Source: Albugo candida (taxonomy: Eukaryota; Oomycota; Peronosporomycetes; Albuginales; Albuginaceae). Taken from it: a stretch of 64,000 nucleotides of DNA. The stretch lies in the NCBI GenBank assembly GCA_905220665.1, contig CAJNAR010000026.1, positions 160,078 to 224,077 on the forward strand, given 5' to 3'. This document shows, piece after piece, positions 1 through 11,135 of the stretch. Each line of letters starts with the position of its first letter. Positions within the stretch are counted from its first letter, which is position 1. The notes beneath the pieces were generated by a model that did not search any database, was not told the origin of the DNA, and saw only the letters and a program-made list of their open reading frames with translations. A program made the position numbers and the translations under genes.

Positions 1-3000
1 AGTGCAGTGTCACCGCTTGCAATGCAAGCCATAAATCTGAGATAATGTCGACATAGTCTTTCCAATCCGACCGTAGTGTTGGTACGATTGCACATGCAAT
101 ATGCGTCCAACGTGGTCTCGAGGAGAATAACTGATCCCAACTAGGGAGTAACTCCCTCCATAACTGTGCCGTGTGATCGCACTCTAGAAAGAGATGTTGA
201 TCGGATTCCACTGCCCCACACGAAGGCTGCGTGCACAAGATAATGTCGGGCTGAATATTTGTTAAGAACCAGAAACGAGATCGAACTGGCAACATTCGAA
301 AGGCGATACGAAACTGTAAATCCTCGAAAATTGGTAATACACGTTTTCGAAGATGCCGTGATGTAGCCATAAAAGTTTGAACTCGTTCTGAATCCAGTGC
401 GTCCGATCTCTCCCGTGATGACCAATGTGTCGACATCGGATGACTCTTGGTTGGTTCGGGAGGTTTCCAGACGATTCGTGAGAGTTGTGAGCGTGGAATA
501 GATGGAAAATAATGTTTCCTTTCCTTGCTTGTTACTCCCACATAAAATGATCTGCCACTTGTGGTTGGTATAATCCAAGTGATGAGACCAATCGTCAAGT
601 GGATACGCTGGAGAATCTGAGTGACTTCATTGTAAAGTCGACTCAGCAACTTTTCTTCAGCCATATCCGATGTGTTTAGCTCTTCGTCGTTGTAATAGTT
701 GGCGACGAAATCTTCCTTCGTTGGCCATGTGTCGCTTTCACGAAAAAAGTCTTGCAAACTTCGAACGTCGAAAAGTGTAGCAAACGTTTTTCGAAATGTT
801 CGATGTGGTTCATCCACCATGCCAAGATTGTACCAAACGTTCTGCGTACTCGGATGACGAGTAGCAGCTTCGTAATGTAATTTTTGGTCCCAGTGGAACC
901 ACATCGGCTGTTCCATGTAGTACTGACGGCGTTGTGAAACATTTAAATCTGATATTGAAATGCTCCACTCCATCTGATGCCACATTCTAAATGCTTGTTT
1001 CCACCATGACGATATGCTCTCCCATTGAACCATTTTCCCATGTCGATTTGGTGCGATGGTGAATATATCCATCGGCTTGTGTGGTCCAAAGGAAGGTTGG
1101 ATAAGTTGGAATAATTCCGTCGAAGCAGTTGTCCAATTCGCAGGAATAATTGTTGACGCATCGGATGCAAACTGCTGAAGGAATTGAATACGTTGTAGCT
1201 TTAGTCGTCCCACCAAAAAAGGAACTTGTAGTCCACCATCTTGTCGGCGAAGATATAAAAACTCTTTGCTGAGTAGGTGAACATGTTTTGAATCTTTTTT
1301 GTGTTTCCGACCAAGCACAAATCGATTTAACATCGATTGCCACTGTCGAATTGTCGCTGCTGGTATGTCTACGTGCATCGTGTAATGCCACAAACGTGAT
1401 AAAATCATCGTCTGCGCAACCAGTAGTCGACCACGAACAGTTCGTGCTCGTCGAAACCATACACCAAACCCATCGTAAAAACGCTTGTCGAGAGTTGAAA
1501 TAACCATCGAATGAGTTGGTTTCTGGCCGAACGGAATACCCAAATACTTGACCGAATCCTCCGGACCCATTATGGTCAAATTGGGAATACATGGACACGG
1601 CTTCGTCCGATTCAACGAGAGCAAAGATGATTTACTCAAGTTGAGTTTCGCACCCGATCCATCGCAATAGACTTGGACGAGTTCGAGTTGCGTCAAAACA
1701 CCATTTGGTGTCTCTGAAAGCAATGTCGAATCGTCCGCAAAAAATAATCCAGTTGCGACAGTCGTGCCATTAATCCAAATTCCATGTTCTTCATGTTGTC
1801 GAAGTAAATTTCCCAAAGGTTCGATCGTCATCAGAAAAAGTAATGCTGAGAGAGGATCACCTTGTTTCACTCCACGTTGTGGTGTAATGGACGGTGTGAT
1901 ATTTCCATTAATCATCAACTGCGCCTTTGTGTTATTGTACAAAAGACGAACCCAGTCGATAAAACTTTTCCAACGCCCATCTTTTCCAAAACGCGAAACA
2001 TGTACGTCCAATTGACTCGATCATAAGCTTTCTCAAAGTCGAGAAAAGTCGCATAAGCTTCCTCCCCACGATGAGTGACCAAGTCTTGGATGTCGGTGAG
2101 ATGTCGAATATGATGATGCATTGACCTTCCGCGCACAAATGCTTTTTGATCTTGATGGATCAATTTTGGCAAAAAACGTTGCAATCGATACGCCAACACT
2201 TTTGAAAGTACTTTCACATCGACGCAAAGTAGTGCGATCGGTCGATAGTTGCCAGGATCACCTCGTGATCCTTTTTTGTATAAAAGTGTGATTGCTGAGT
2301 GACGTTGTGATCGCAGTAGAATTCCTCTTTCCAGCTGATATTCGAACACGATCTTCAGACACTCGCCAAACGTTTCCGGATCAAGCTGATAAAATGCAGC
2401 TGGTAGTCCATCCATACCTGGAGAAGAACTACTCCGCATGTGCTTGATCGCTTCCGCCATCTCGGTCGTACTTAACCGAGTGGAGAGACGGTCTTGCTCT
2501 GCTGAGGCAAGTGAAACTTGAATCGAATCGAGTAACTTTTTTTGCTTTCTTTCACTTGGAACATGTGAGTCAGTCTCAGAGCTATAAACAGAGCCCATGA
2601 CGCCACCCCAATGATGTCTGAATTCGTCAATAATCTCCCTCGGGTTCGATGTCACGGTACCACATTTTTTGGTAACATTTTCGATCGGCACGCGACGACA
2701 AGAACTATCCGGAGGGCGAAAAAAATGCTTTGAAGAGTTCTCCATATGCTTCACGTGATGGTCGAAGCTTTCATCTTGGTTGTATTTCGCGTTGTTTTCG
2801 ACTGAAATTTTAAATTGTTGGAGACTCGATTCGTAAAAATACCGTGACTCATTGGTGTCTTGGATGCGATAGCGAGCTGCCGCGACTTCCAAAACACGCT
2901 GGCTAGACTCAACATCACGTCGGCTATCTTTTGCAACCTTTTTTTCAATGGTTTGAAGCTGTTTCTTGATTTTCGTCTTCCAACTTTCCCACATTTTACC

Positions 3001-3930
3001 GGGATTCGAAGTTGTCCGTAACTGTTCGAGCACCAAATTCGCTTCCAATTTGATTGCTTCGACAACTTTAGGATATTCAAATAATCGTAATGAACATTTC
3101 CAATATCCTCGTCCCGGAGATTGAGTTGGATTTGCAAAAGTTACTTTTTGTGCCAGATGATCTCCCGCATGTCGTGGACGAAAATACTCAGAGGTTTTGT
3201 ATACCATATTGAATAGCTCTTCCGACATGCAGATATAATCTAATCGATTCTTGCGCGGTAATGGTCCTGTAAATACTTTTTCAGTCGGATGTTGGATTCG
3301 CCAAGCGTCTACCACACCCAACTGTGAAAGCCATTCCAAACACGCTAATCGACTTGGTTCGTGTCGAATTGTTCCACTCGAAGCATCAATAGATGGATCG
3401 AGTGTTGTGTTGAAATCACCAAATACGAGATGTGTTGCGGTCGATTCGAAAGTGTTGGAAAGCAATAACTCATAAAAATCCACTCGTTCCTCGGCCTTGA
3501 CCGGTGCATATACATTGTGAATATACACCGGTGCATCGTGAATGATAAGACGCAAAACCAAATAACGATTTCGAATGCTTCGTTCGGCAAGTTCTTCAGC
3601 TGTTTCATAACCGGGAAAGTCCGAACGAAGAATTGTCATGACGCCGCCACTGCGGTTTTGAGTCGGATGTAGAAATGCACTGTTGTGATCATTGACAAAC
3701 ATTTTGTGCTGCATTTTTGAGGATAATAAAAACTGAAATGAGTCCAGTTGGTTGTGATCGTGAAACTTGGTTTCTTGAACACAACAAATGGAGTGTTGTG
3801 ATAGGATGTGATCGATAAAAAGATGACCATTTTTATGAATTCCATTAACATTCACCGTGAGTGCTGAGATATTGTTCCACGTCGAAATAATCGAGGAGCC
3901 CTTAGCATTCACGATGAAGTGGACCAGCAA
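1..3930 (-). pseudogene. LINE ORF2: APE endonuclease plus reverse transcriptase, frameshifted and truncated by the window edge
   Basis: Reading leftwards from 3930, the first 270 residues or so form an exonuclease-endonuclease-phosphatase domain, with VQETK, GDFNT and a terminal GDHL signature. The reverse transcriptase follows (NYRPIALL, FLDFEKAYDRVNW). Near position 1963 the frame shifts by one base. It then stays open to position 1, with QGDPLSALLF, the catalytic FADDS, YLGIPFG and a C-terminal Cys/His cluster (about 155-245) of the zf-RVT type. The long frame begins with TTG rather than ATG, so ORF2 may depend on translational coupling to ORF1, or its ATG may be lost. The single frameshift lies inside the RT core and most likely kills the copy. 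Confidence 0.88.
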
Positions 3931-5518
3931 TCAACCTCGTTTCACCATCTTCTTTTGAGAGGTGAAGTGTTGCTTTCTCTTCAGGGAAAAAACTGAGATT
4001 GACTGAGAGCTCGCCGATATCGCCACAGAGAAGTCCTTGCCATTTACCACCAAACCATTGCGACCAACACTTTATGCCCACGTCGGAGCGTAACAACAAG
4101 ATAAGCACATTGATGGGGAGTAAACGACAATGGTGACCCGGAATCCAGATCACTGGTCTATCGGTGAGATAGTGGATCCAGTGATCGTTTGTGTAAAATG
4201 TCGGGGCAGTAGACATAAATAACAATTCCAATAATGCGAGAGCTTTGGTCGCCCGAGTCAAACCGTGAACAGTGTCCGGCACTGACCTCCACCAAGGCAT
4301 CACTTTCTCGAACAATACAGCTCTCTTGGAGGGAACTTTTCCACCAACGTGGCGATTCCATCGCGTCGTAAATGTGACATCTTCGCCGAGATTGTGCGCT
4401 GCAAAAACGCGATTGATGAGAAGTAGATGTGCTACTTCGTCCAACGCAGGATCATTCGACTCCATGCATGAAATAAGCACCCCATGCATGGTGATGGGAT
4501 GATCTAATGCTGCCCGGATGATTTGGTCCGGGTTAGTACAAAATTGTACCAGCCTACGCACATGTGGGATGCACGCATCGGCTTGGACCAGCTTGTCCGG
4601 TCGAAGCTGGTGGAGTGCATTTTTGGAATCCATTTCCATGAGCTCTCCGATTTCACCAATTCGAGTTGGTCGCTCTGCTTTTTCCACCGTTGTATGACGC
4701 TTCTTATAAAAGTGTGCCGCCTCTTTCGAAGTGGCTACCTCTTTTGGCATCCGTGCTTTCACGGGAATAATTTGAATGCGATTGCCATGCGCCGGATTGG
4801 CAACCGCTTGAACTTCTTCGACATCCACCTCCATGGTTGCGAGCACAGCAAAGTAATTGCTTGTCGCCAACGTTGGGAGCGCACGAGGTGGTGCATTGGA
4901 AACCATTTGGTCGAACGGCTCAGTTCGATTACGCTTTCCTCGCGTCCATGCCAACTGCATGTATGTGTCACCATCCTTCTCCACCCGTGGATGGGAAGAT
5001 GATTGACTTTTTAAATGTAGGATGGGGGGAGTGGTCTGTGATAAGTCTGGTGACCCTGGTGGTGAGATAGAGGGAGGACTGTTGAGCTCCAACGAAATTT
5101 GGTCGGAATTTTTGCGCTCCGGTCGCCTCGTCTCCAATTCCTGAATTTGAATTGGCTTCTCCACCTTTTTTGGGACCACCACGACTGCCGTTGGCGCGGT
5201 TGTTTGTTTTTGTTTTTCTTGTTGCGATTTTGCTTGCTTTTGATTCTGAGGCTGAGTGTGAGTTGTGTTTGGTTGTTTTGTGTTTTTCTTTTTGTTTTCC
5301 TTTGGTTGTTGCCGTGTTCCCGTGTATATTGCAGCACCCAAATCCAAGCAGTAAGGACCACGTTGACCAAAACGTGGTCGTTCCGTTGGAATAGGAGCAT
5401 TCTTACCCCGTACTGGGTAGAGCTGTTTGTCGTAAGCGATTTGTTCAATCACTTTACCAACTCTAACCAGTTGTTGGGGACACGTTGAGCAGCCAAAGTA
5501 GACTCTCCAAGTCGACAT
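3902..5518 (-). CDS. LINE ORF1, gag-like nucleic-acid-binding protein
   Basis: A 538-residue open frame starting at the first ATG (5518). The N-terminal part has a short cysteine pair (GCSTCP, residues about 10-15). It is followed by a low-complexity Gln/Lys/Asn/Thr-rich stretch around residues 75-110 and proline/serine-rich sequence to about residue 180. The C-terminal half is more globular and tryptophan-rich. No CCHC zinc knuckle is visible. Position immediately upstream of the endonuclease/RT ORF, with a 29-bp overlap in another frame, identifies it as ORF1. The assignment rests on context, because the sequence has no motif diagnostic by itself. The frame is intact, unlike ORF2. Confidence 0.75.
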   Translation of the reverse strand: MSTWRVYFGCSTCPQQLVRVGKVIEQIAYDKQLYPVRGKNAPIPTERPRFGQRGPYCLDLGAAIYTGTRQQPKENKKKNTKQPNTTHTQPQNQKQAKSQQEKQKQTTAPTAVVVVPKKVEKPIQIQELETRRPERKNSDQISLELNSPPSISPPGSPDLSQTTPPILHLKSQSSSHPRVEKDGDTYMQLAWTRGKRNRTEPFDQMVSNAPPRALPTLATSNYFAVLATMEVDVEEVQAVANPAHGNRIQIIPVKARMPKEVATSKEAAHFYKKRHTTVEKAERPTRIGEIGELMEMDSKNALHQLRPDKLVQADACIPHVRRLVQFCTNPDQIIRAALDHPITMHGVLISCMESNDPALDEVAHLLLINRVFAAHNLGEDVTFTTRWNRHVGGKVPSKRAVLFEKVMPWWRSVPDTVHGLTRATKALALLELLFMSTAPTFYTNDHWIHYLTDRPVIWIPGHHCRLLPINVLILLLRSDVGIKCWSQWFGGKWQGLLCGDIGELSVNLSFFPEEKATLHLSKEDGETRLIAGPLHREC

Positions 5519-5550
5519 TACCACCTCTTTGGTTGGAACCGTCTCGCGAA

Positions 5551-5795
5551 AGGTGTAACATTCCAGCTCAGTCGGTTAAGCACTTGAGCGCACGGACCCC
5601 CGGCGGAGGTCGTTTGATCGATTCCCGGTAGTGTGGGCAGCGGTTTGAGCCCACACAAGCTCTAAGCTTGGAAAATATCTGCCTCCCTAGGTTTGAAGTC
5701 AGATTTAAGTGATATTCACACGGTCAGGGACTCATGATAGGATAAGGAAGGTAGTTGAAAAACCAGATAAACAGTGCAATGAAATCCTTGACAAT
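5551..5795 (+). mobile_element. tRNA-derived SINE, left copy
   Basis: About 245 bp, closely matching the reverse complement of 61,363-61,607. The head resembles a tRNA gene: an A-box-like stretch (AGCTCAGTCGG) and a B-box-like stretch (GATTCC region near 5618-5625). Next comes a hairpin (GTGGGC paired with GCCCAC) and a unique body ending ...CCTTGACAATC. There is no poly(A) tail. This copy's tRNA-like head is more decayed than the right copy's, and I could not find a target-site duplication. Pol III promoter boxes plus a conserved non-tRNA body in dispersed copies are characteristic of SINEs; a functional tRNA is excluded because the acceptor and T-arm do not fold cleanly. Confidence 0.78.
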
Positions 5796-6365
5796 CTAAA
5801 CAGTCCAAATTGACTGATTGGTTTACAAAGAAGTTGAATGATGTGGGAGAGATGTGGTTCGGAAAAGGGTCAGACGAAAATCACGAAAATGAAACAGCGG
5901 GGAGCATCACATCGTGTACTTTAAACATGCGACCGAAAAGAAAAAGGATAAAGGACAGGGGAGAGTATGGGGACTGAGATAGGAGATGGACTTCGATTAG
6001 ATTTGTAACAAATTTATATGTGGAAAGGAGAGGCGAGTTGAGCTCATATTTCAATTGAAAGTAAAAATTGGGCTATCTGATAATGAAATTGATCTACGAC
6101 TTGGATTTTGGTATGACACATACCCAAAGGACTCGCAATCGACGAGTAAAATGTACTCAGTGCCTCATCTTTGACATTTTCATGTTCGCATGTTGTTATG
6201 CTGGCTGTCAATGAAGCAAAAGGAGCCCTAATGAACTGAAGTAACGTTACCAAGTAGAATATTTTGCATGTAAATACATTACGAAACGCATCATCGCGTG
6301 CTTTACAGAACATTATATGGTAGTCAGCGGTAGGAATCAGCTTTTGACTCAACTAATATCACACA

Positions 6366-6532
6366 ATGGTTACTGATGTGAGCAGTAATGCAATGACATG
6401 TATAGACAAAACGGAGCGGGAAGACATGTGACTTGACCTCATGGTGAAATGGTTACTGATGTGAGCAGTAATGCAATGACATGTATAGACAAAAAGGAGC
6501 GGGAAGACATGTGACTTGACCTCATGGTGAAA
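6366..6532 (+). repeat. 83-bp tandem duplication in the SCP1 promoter
   Basis: Copy 1 starts at 6366 and copy 2 at 6449, with almost no differences (one visible substitution, ACAAAAC versus ACAAAAA). Each ends with the conserved upstream element shared by all four SCP genes (GACTTGACCTCATGG). The other three genes have a single copy. The duplication therefore doubles the putative regulatory element at SCP1 only. Confidence 0.85.
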
Positions 6533-6550
6533 GGTAAAGGCCAGCTATTG
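6505..6550 (+). promoter_or_regulatory. Conserved SCP upstream element (SCP1)
   Basis: A block of about 45 bp (core GACTTGACCTCATGG, then GGTAAAGGCCAGCTA) lies about 85-130 bp upstream of the SCP1 start codon. The same block precedes SCP2, SCP3 and SCP4 at similar distance. It is conserved far better than the mature coding regions. Promoter core or 5' UTR function is inferred from conservation and position only. Confidence 0.5.
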
Positions 6551-6632
6551 ATATATAATGCTCCAAAACGAAACACTTGAAAGTGAGTATTTCTCTCACT
6601 TTTCAATTTTATCGGCTTCAAACAACATCACA

Positions 6633-7175
6633 ATGACCATTTCCAAGCTCCTAGCTACCGCACTCATCCTTATCAATACCCAGCAAACAAAAAGTCTGTA
6701 TTTTGGACCTTCGGGACTCGTCTTTCTCAGACGCCAATGCAAAAATTTTGGATTTACGAAGGGCTCTTTTGAAACTGAATGCAGAGACAGAAAAAATCAG
6801 GACATTATCAAAGAGCTTACCCCTTCTTGTTTGGTCATGTTAAAATCCAAAATGGAATCAGTAGTCAATTATGCATTTCTATCGGACGAAACGGGTCTAA
6901 CTATTTATACGAAAAAATTACATGATGTGACATACGCCACACTCGCAGTACGAGCCCGAAATTACTTTAATCCGCCGAGAAATTCGGATGGTACAGATAA
7001 GGCCTACATCGATACCGTCTACTACTCACTAAAAAGCGCTTTACCAGAGCAGTGGAAGTATACCCGAGTGTATACGCAAAATACCAAGGACGACAAGTAT
7101 CGCACAGACCATGATCAATTTCTCAACGTCTTCTCTATCTATGTGATTTGGGCGTGTTCGTCGCCATGGTTTTGA
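6633..7175 (+). CDS. SCP1, small secreted four-cysteine protein
   Basis: 180 residues. The ATG at 6633 is chosen because it starts the signal peptide shared with SCP2 and SCP3 (MTISKLLATALILI), although the frame is open further upstream to 6558. The predicted cleavage falls after about residue 18-23. The mature part has cysteines in RQC, TEC, PSC and WAC contexts, matching in order the four cysteines of the other members, and a conserved PEQWK tryptophan motif near residue 130. Outside these positions it is barely alignable with its paralogs, while promoter and signal peptide are about 90% alike by eye. It is probably secreted with two disulfides; an effector-like role is inference. No RXLR or LXLFLAK motif was seen. 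Confidence 0.75.
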   Translation: MTISKLLATALILINTQQTKSLYFGPSGLVFLRRQCKNFGFTKGSFETECRDRKNQDIIKELTPSCLVMLKSKMESVVNYAFLSDETGLTIYTKKLHDVTYATLAVRARNYFNPPRNSDGTDKAYIDTVYYSLKSALPEQWKYTRVYTQNTKDDKYRTDHDQFLNVFSIYVIWACSSPWF

Positions 7176-8560
7176 GGCATAGCCGAAAAAAAACTCACAA
7201 AAACAAAAAAAAACGCAAGGAATGCTTTCCTCTCCTTTACTTTTCATGGTGTAGTTAACTCATTGAATACATGTTCCATCTTTTGCTTCAAATTAGCTTT
7301 CATCTTTTCTTATTTCCGCACGTTTTGTCCATATTTTTTCTTACAGTACGATGGAAAAAAGCTCTTCTCAATTCAAAAATCCATTCTTTTGATTTGTATG
7401 CTTTGACACTAAAGATAATCTACTTCTGTAAGCGGAAACTGAGAGAGTGCACCGATAAATATCTTCTTTGCTATTTACGGCGTACGCTCAGAGTGAACGT
7501 TCGGAAAGGAATGATTCTTCTCTTGAGCGTTCGCGTAGGCTCCTTACATAAAATGCAGTATTCAACACGTAAGAACGCTTCTTCCCCATTTGAAAGGGTA
7601 GTAGTCAATATGCGCCGTCAGGACTTTCTCGCACGGGCATAACCGTTTTGATGCACGAAAGCTACCTGATATGAAACGCAACGAGTTTCTTTCAAACTTG
7701 GAAAAGAACCTTACTACAGCTTAAGGCAATTACCCATTCGAGTACGCTATGTTCATCATCGAAAACAACTTCAAGCAGCATAGTAGGCACAAAACACGAT
7801 CGTTTGCATTACATCAACGTAAGTAAGGTGACTTTGAGCAGACATGTCATTTCTTGGTAAAGCTCATGTGCAATCAGTTGATTCTCTCTACAGAAGACAG
7901 GAACGACATCTTATGACGGAGTCGAAAGCTATACTTGGATTATCGAAATGAATGAAGATTACGCTAAAACCAGGCCCGAACAAGCAGAGTAGGAGCCATA
8001 TTGTCTATTTCCTTTGCTATAAAACTTTGATTCTGTGCCATGAACAAGCAATCCAACAGAGTATTGCGACCTAGTGTCTCCGGTAGCATCGTTTTGACTC
8101 GAAAAAGGGAATCAACGACTGGAGTGATTTACATCGAGCATGAAATGGAGAGTAGATGCTACCTTTAGACCGATTTCGCAAGTCACATCATATCGCAACA
8201 ATAAAAGCAGTCGAATGTCTCTGATAAGCAAGAACAACAAATGAATTGCAAAGTGAAGGTGGAAGCGAGTGCAATCTGACAGATGCAATTATACCGATGT
8301 ATCCATGAAGGATTTCACGTCTGTTCTTATTTCAATTCATCGAGCAGTTGGTCGATACACGTAGATAATTAGGACTGTTTTTGAAAAATATATCCGCATG
8401 TTACATTCACAAGCAGTTTTACGCGCTAAAACCGCGATATTGAGAGGTCCAATGCTGCTTATCCCTGTACTTGAGTAAACTTGTGCACTGAAATGCTTTG
8501 ATATTATTACTTCCATGTCACTTTTTCATCATCCTTCATCGTTCGAGTAACGAGTAGATG
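7176..8560 (+). other. 3' flank of SCP1 (unit A spacer), no gene seen
   Basis: This spacer is a diverged copy of the spacers after SCP2 (12,298 on) and SCP3 (15,344 on). Shared landmarks are the purine-rich 3' UTR, the CAACACGTAAGAACG stretch near 7563-7578, and the segment around 8040-8200 that corresponds to 13,110-13,330. Short ORFs here (for example 7271-7642) do not correspond to conserved frames in the sister spacers. Confidence 0.6.
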
Positions 8561-9770
8561 TTTTATGCTCTTACATGTTCTTAGTTACCGTATTTATTAT
8601 CGCCATTGTGGTGGATAAAACAACGGAATGGGAATACGATATTTTCTATAAAGCCAAGACAAATTCGCTTTGGACAAATCATAATCCTACAATGCTAAAC
8701 TCTCGGAAGTTGCAAAGTGAGTTTCTCATGATGTTTCTCATTCTGAAGATTACAAGACGCTAAATGTGATGGAATGAGCAAGAGATCCTATCAATAACAT
8801 TCACCTTTACGTAGACTTGAAAACCCACATCCAACTATTTCCCATGCGATATATAAAATCTCGGTTGACAAAAAAATTGAACAAATCACAACATCGTCAA
8901 CCACCTGAAACAGAAAGAAGGCTTCTACGTCCAGAATAAGAAGCTCCCAAAATAATCGACATTTGATCACGCAATTGGGCGCTTTTGCGGCAAGCGAGTG
9001 CCTACCCTTGTACGCTCGTAAGCGCCTTCAAAGAAAACCCGAATATTGCCTATCACGTCTACATACAGTAGTAAAAGAAATGTCTCGTTTTTCTTACGGT
9101 AGACAAAGGAGGATAGAAGCAAAAAGAAATCAACTTGAGAAGTTGCAAAATCATCTCAACACAATAAGACCGCCCCATGAGGCTGCGAACGAAAGCTTTT
9201 AGGTAGCAGGCAACTTCGGATTCGAAAGTCTTGATTCTTTTGTGAACAATCTCATACTAATGCACCATATTTGGTCGACCCGTCCATTATCATACTATCA
9301 ACAAAGACATTCGATGACGTCCATGCGAACTGGACAGATATAAAACAACATGACGAGGTAAAGAATATATGCAACGTGCAGATGTTCACTTGGCAGACGC
9401 ATGCGTTTAATTAGGGAAAGCGGGAGTTTGCTGTTTCAGTCTCGACTAATCGAGTAGACGCTGTGCCGTGGCACATATACTTCGACTTATAAAGAACATG
9501 GTTGATGATGTGATCGCAACGCTTTGATGCATTACGCTCGTAGCATGGATAGTGCCACTTGCGGACGATACAAACTCTCGAATCTCTATCAAATAGTATA
9601 TCAAACGTTGCGTTTGAGAAAAGTCGCTGAAGGGATAACATTGCAACACGTTGCAAGTGTCCAATCGTAAGATTCATATCCAAATAGCAAAGTCTGCAAG
9701 GTAAGCTAAAATTCGCCAGAAAATTATACAGCAATAGGGAATTGTAATTTATCTCACCGCATCTAGAGAA
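8561..9770 (+). other. Spacer between array units A and B, no firm gene
   Basis: One short Arg/Lys/Glu-rich frame (8963-9202, 79 codons) could encode a helical fragment (RRIEAKRNQLEKLQ). It has no start context, introns or homology that I can recognise. The rest has scattered stops in all frames. Confidence 0.4.
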
Positions 9771-9773
9771 GTT

Positions 9774-11135
9774 TTGGTCAATTGTGAGTGGATCGTCGTT
9801 ACAGATGCTGACGGGCGCACTTTACGCGGTGGAAATATCGAGTGCGCGGCAGCTGCGTTGCATTTGAACGACCATCATTCCGCACTTACTGATTGCACTT
9901 TTATTATTAAAGTTTTAAAAGTACAGCGACAATTCAAAGGCACGTTATCGCCGCGCATAGGCGTATGCAGGATTACGAAGACTCGATGATAAAAGTATCT
10001 GTGGAGTGGAGAATGGTGTCTCGTGCATTCCAGAGGACCTTCATGTGGAGATAACACAACTGCTGTATGCAGCTTTGGACGATCAAGATCTCATCCTGCG
10101 AGCAAGTGCCTCAAGCATCCAAGTCAAGTTCCTTGTGACGAAAAAGCTTCTGGAGATGGATTCTGAGGATAATCAGCGCCTACTGACCATTGTCTTTGAT
10201 GTGTTGGAACAGTCTCAGAACTATGAAACGCGTTTACAGCAACGAGTGTCAAGCAACACTCGTACAATGAAAGATCTGGATGGAAGCATCGTCGCGAACG
10301 CATTGCATTGGAATGTGTCTTCTTCCGAAAGAGCGTTCCATCGTAGCATTTTCGCCGTTCACGCCTGCACGCCGTCTAGCCCACTCGCAAGTACACACGA
10401 GTGAAGGAAGCAGTCACAAGTCGTCCTTATACAACAGCGAGCGTCTTCGACGTCGATCTGGATTCGTCTACAAATCGCAACGGCTCAAGTAACATGACAA
10501 ATATTGCGAGTGTATCGGAGGAAACAAAGAATCGAATTGTGAGTGAGCCACACGCATTATCGACAATTCAGTATCTCCAATTTTCAGATCACGAATTAGT
10601 ACGTCGTGCGGCGACAGAAACGATATGCAATTTGATTCCCAATGAAATAGTAATTGATCGTATATTCAAAAATGAAGAAAAATTACGTCTTTGGTTGGCA
10701 TTTGCTTCTATTGAAGAGGAAGAAGAAGATTTCGAGACTTGTCGTGCGGCTTCTGGTGCTTTGGCGATGGTCTCTCAGGTTCCTAAAGTCAGTCAATTGA
10801 TTGTGAAACTTGGTGGTATTTCAATGCTATCGAAATTGGTCAAAGGATCGAAATATGAAGAATCCGTTCATCGTGCGATATTCGCTCTTGAGAATGTATT
10901 TACGACACTTACACAACAAGTTTGTCCGATTCCATCGTTATCTGATGACGTAAGCGACCAAGTCATTCAACAAGTGAGAGACGACATGGAGAAGCACGGA
11001 GAAGAGTTGATAGAGGAATTGGGAAGCCTAATCAAATCAAAGAGTGGTGGCGCATCATCTCTCAAGGAACAAGCTCGAACGTGTTTGGAAGCTCTAAACA
11101 GTCTCAAGCGATCGAATGGATTACAAACAGTTTGA
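9774..11135 (+). pseudogene. UNC-45-like (UCS domain) gene, truncated
   Basis: UNC-45/Cro1/She4 proteins are myosin chaperones with TPR repeats and an armadillo-like UCS domain. The 3' exon (10,440-11,135) has clear UCS features: RRAATETICNL, then a Glu-rich loop, then CRAASGALAMVS, and an acidic C-terminus. An intron (10,391-10,439, GTACAC to ACAG) joins it in phase to an exon from 10,006. Upstream, 9774-9989 encodes a TPR-like piece (AAAALHLNDHHSALTDC) followed by stops. The N-terminal TPRs and much of the central UCS domain are missing, and no ATG drives the join. I read it as a truncated gene; a short transcribed protein from 10,006 is possible. Decayed copies of its 3' end recur in each array unit. 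Confidence 0.65.

Larger units (their letters stand above)
1..5540 (-). mobile_element. LINE-type non-LTR retrotransposon, cut by the left window edge
   Basis: A minus-strand element with two overlapping ORFs: ORF1 (gag-like, 5518 to 3902) and ORF2 (endonuclease plus reverse transcriptase, 3930 leftwards through position 1). This two-ORF order with an APE-type endonuclease ahead of the reverse transcriptase defines the LINE/L1-like class. The 3' end, including any poly(A) or tail repeat, lies outside the window. The 5' end is probably close to 5530-5540, just before a SINE-like segment begins. No target-site duplication can be tested without the other end. One frameshift in ORF2 suggests the copy is inactive. 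Confidence 0.9.
5796..6632 (+). other. Decayed UNC-45 3' flank and upstream region of SCP1 (array unit A)
   Basis: The first 200 bases align by eye with 11,120-11,290, the sequence around and after the stop of the UNC-45-like gene. Both contain TTGAATGATGT, a shared CATCACATCGTGT/CACATCGTGT stretch and GAGAGTATGGGGA. No open frame of that gene survives here. The stretch then becomes the SCP promoter region, including an 83-bp tandem duplication. Short ORFs on the minus strand (for example 6044-6352) have no recognisable content. Confidence 0.6.

Noticed and set aside
141..1598. Several minus-strand ORFs (141-578, 676-942, 943-1170, 987-1598)
   Set aside because: All are shadows: the true LINE ORF2 frame is open straight through this stretch to the window edge.
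1950..1975. Programmed -1 ribosomal frameshift site in the LINE
   Set aside because: The sequence does not form a canonical X XXY YYZ slippery heptamer, and the shift falls in the middle of the RT core rather than between domains. Mutation is simpler.
5099..5488. Plus-strand membrane-like ORF opposite LINE ORF1
   Set aside because: The hydrophobic codons are the antisense of the Gln/Lys/Asn-rich tract of ORF1.
5551..5630. A tRNA gene
   Set aside because: Pol III box-like sequences are present, but the T-arm and acceptor do not pair. The same head with the same non-tRNA tail recurs at 61.4 kb, so it is a SINE.
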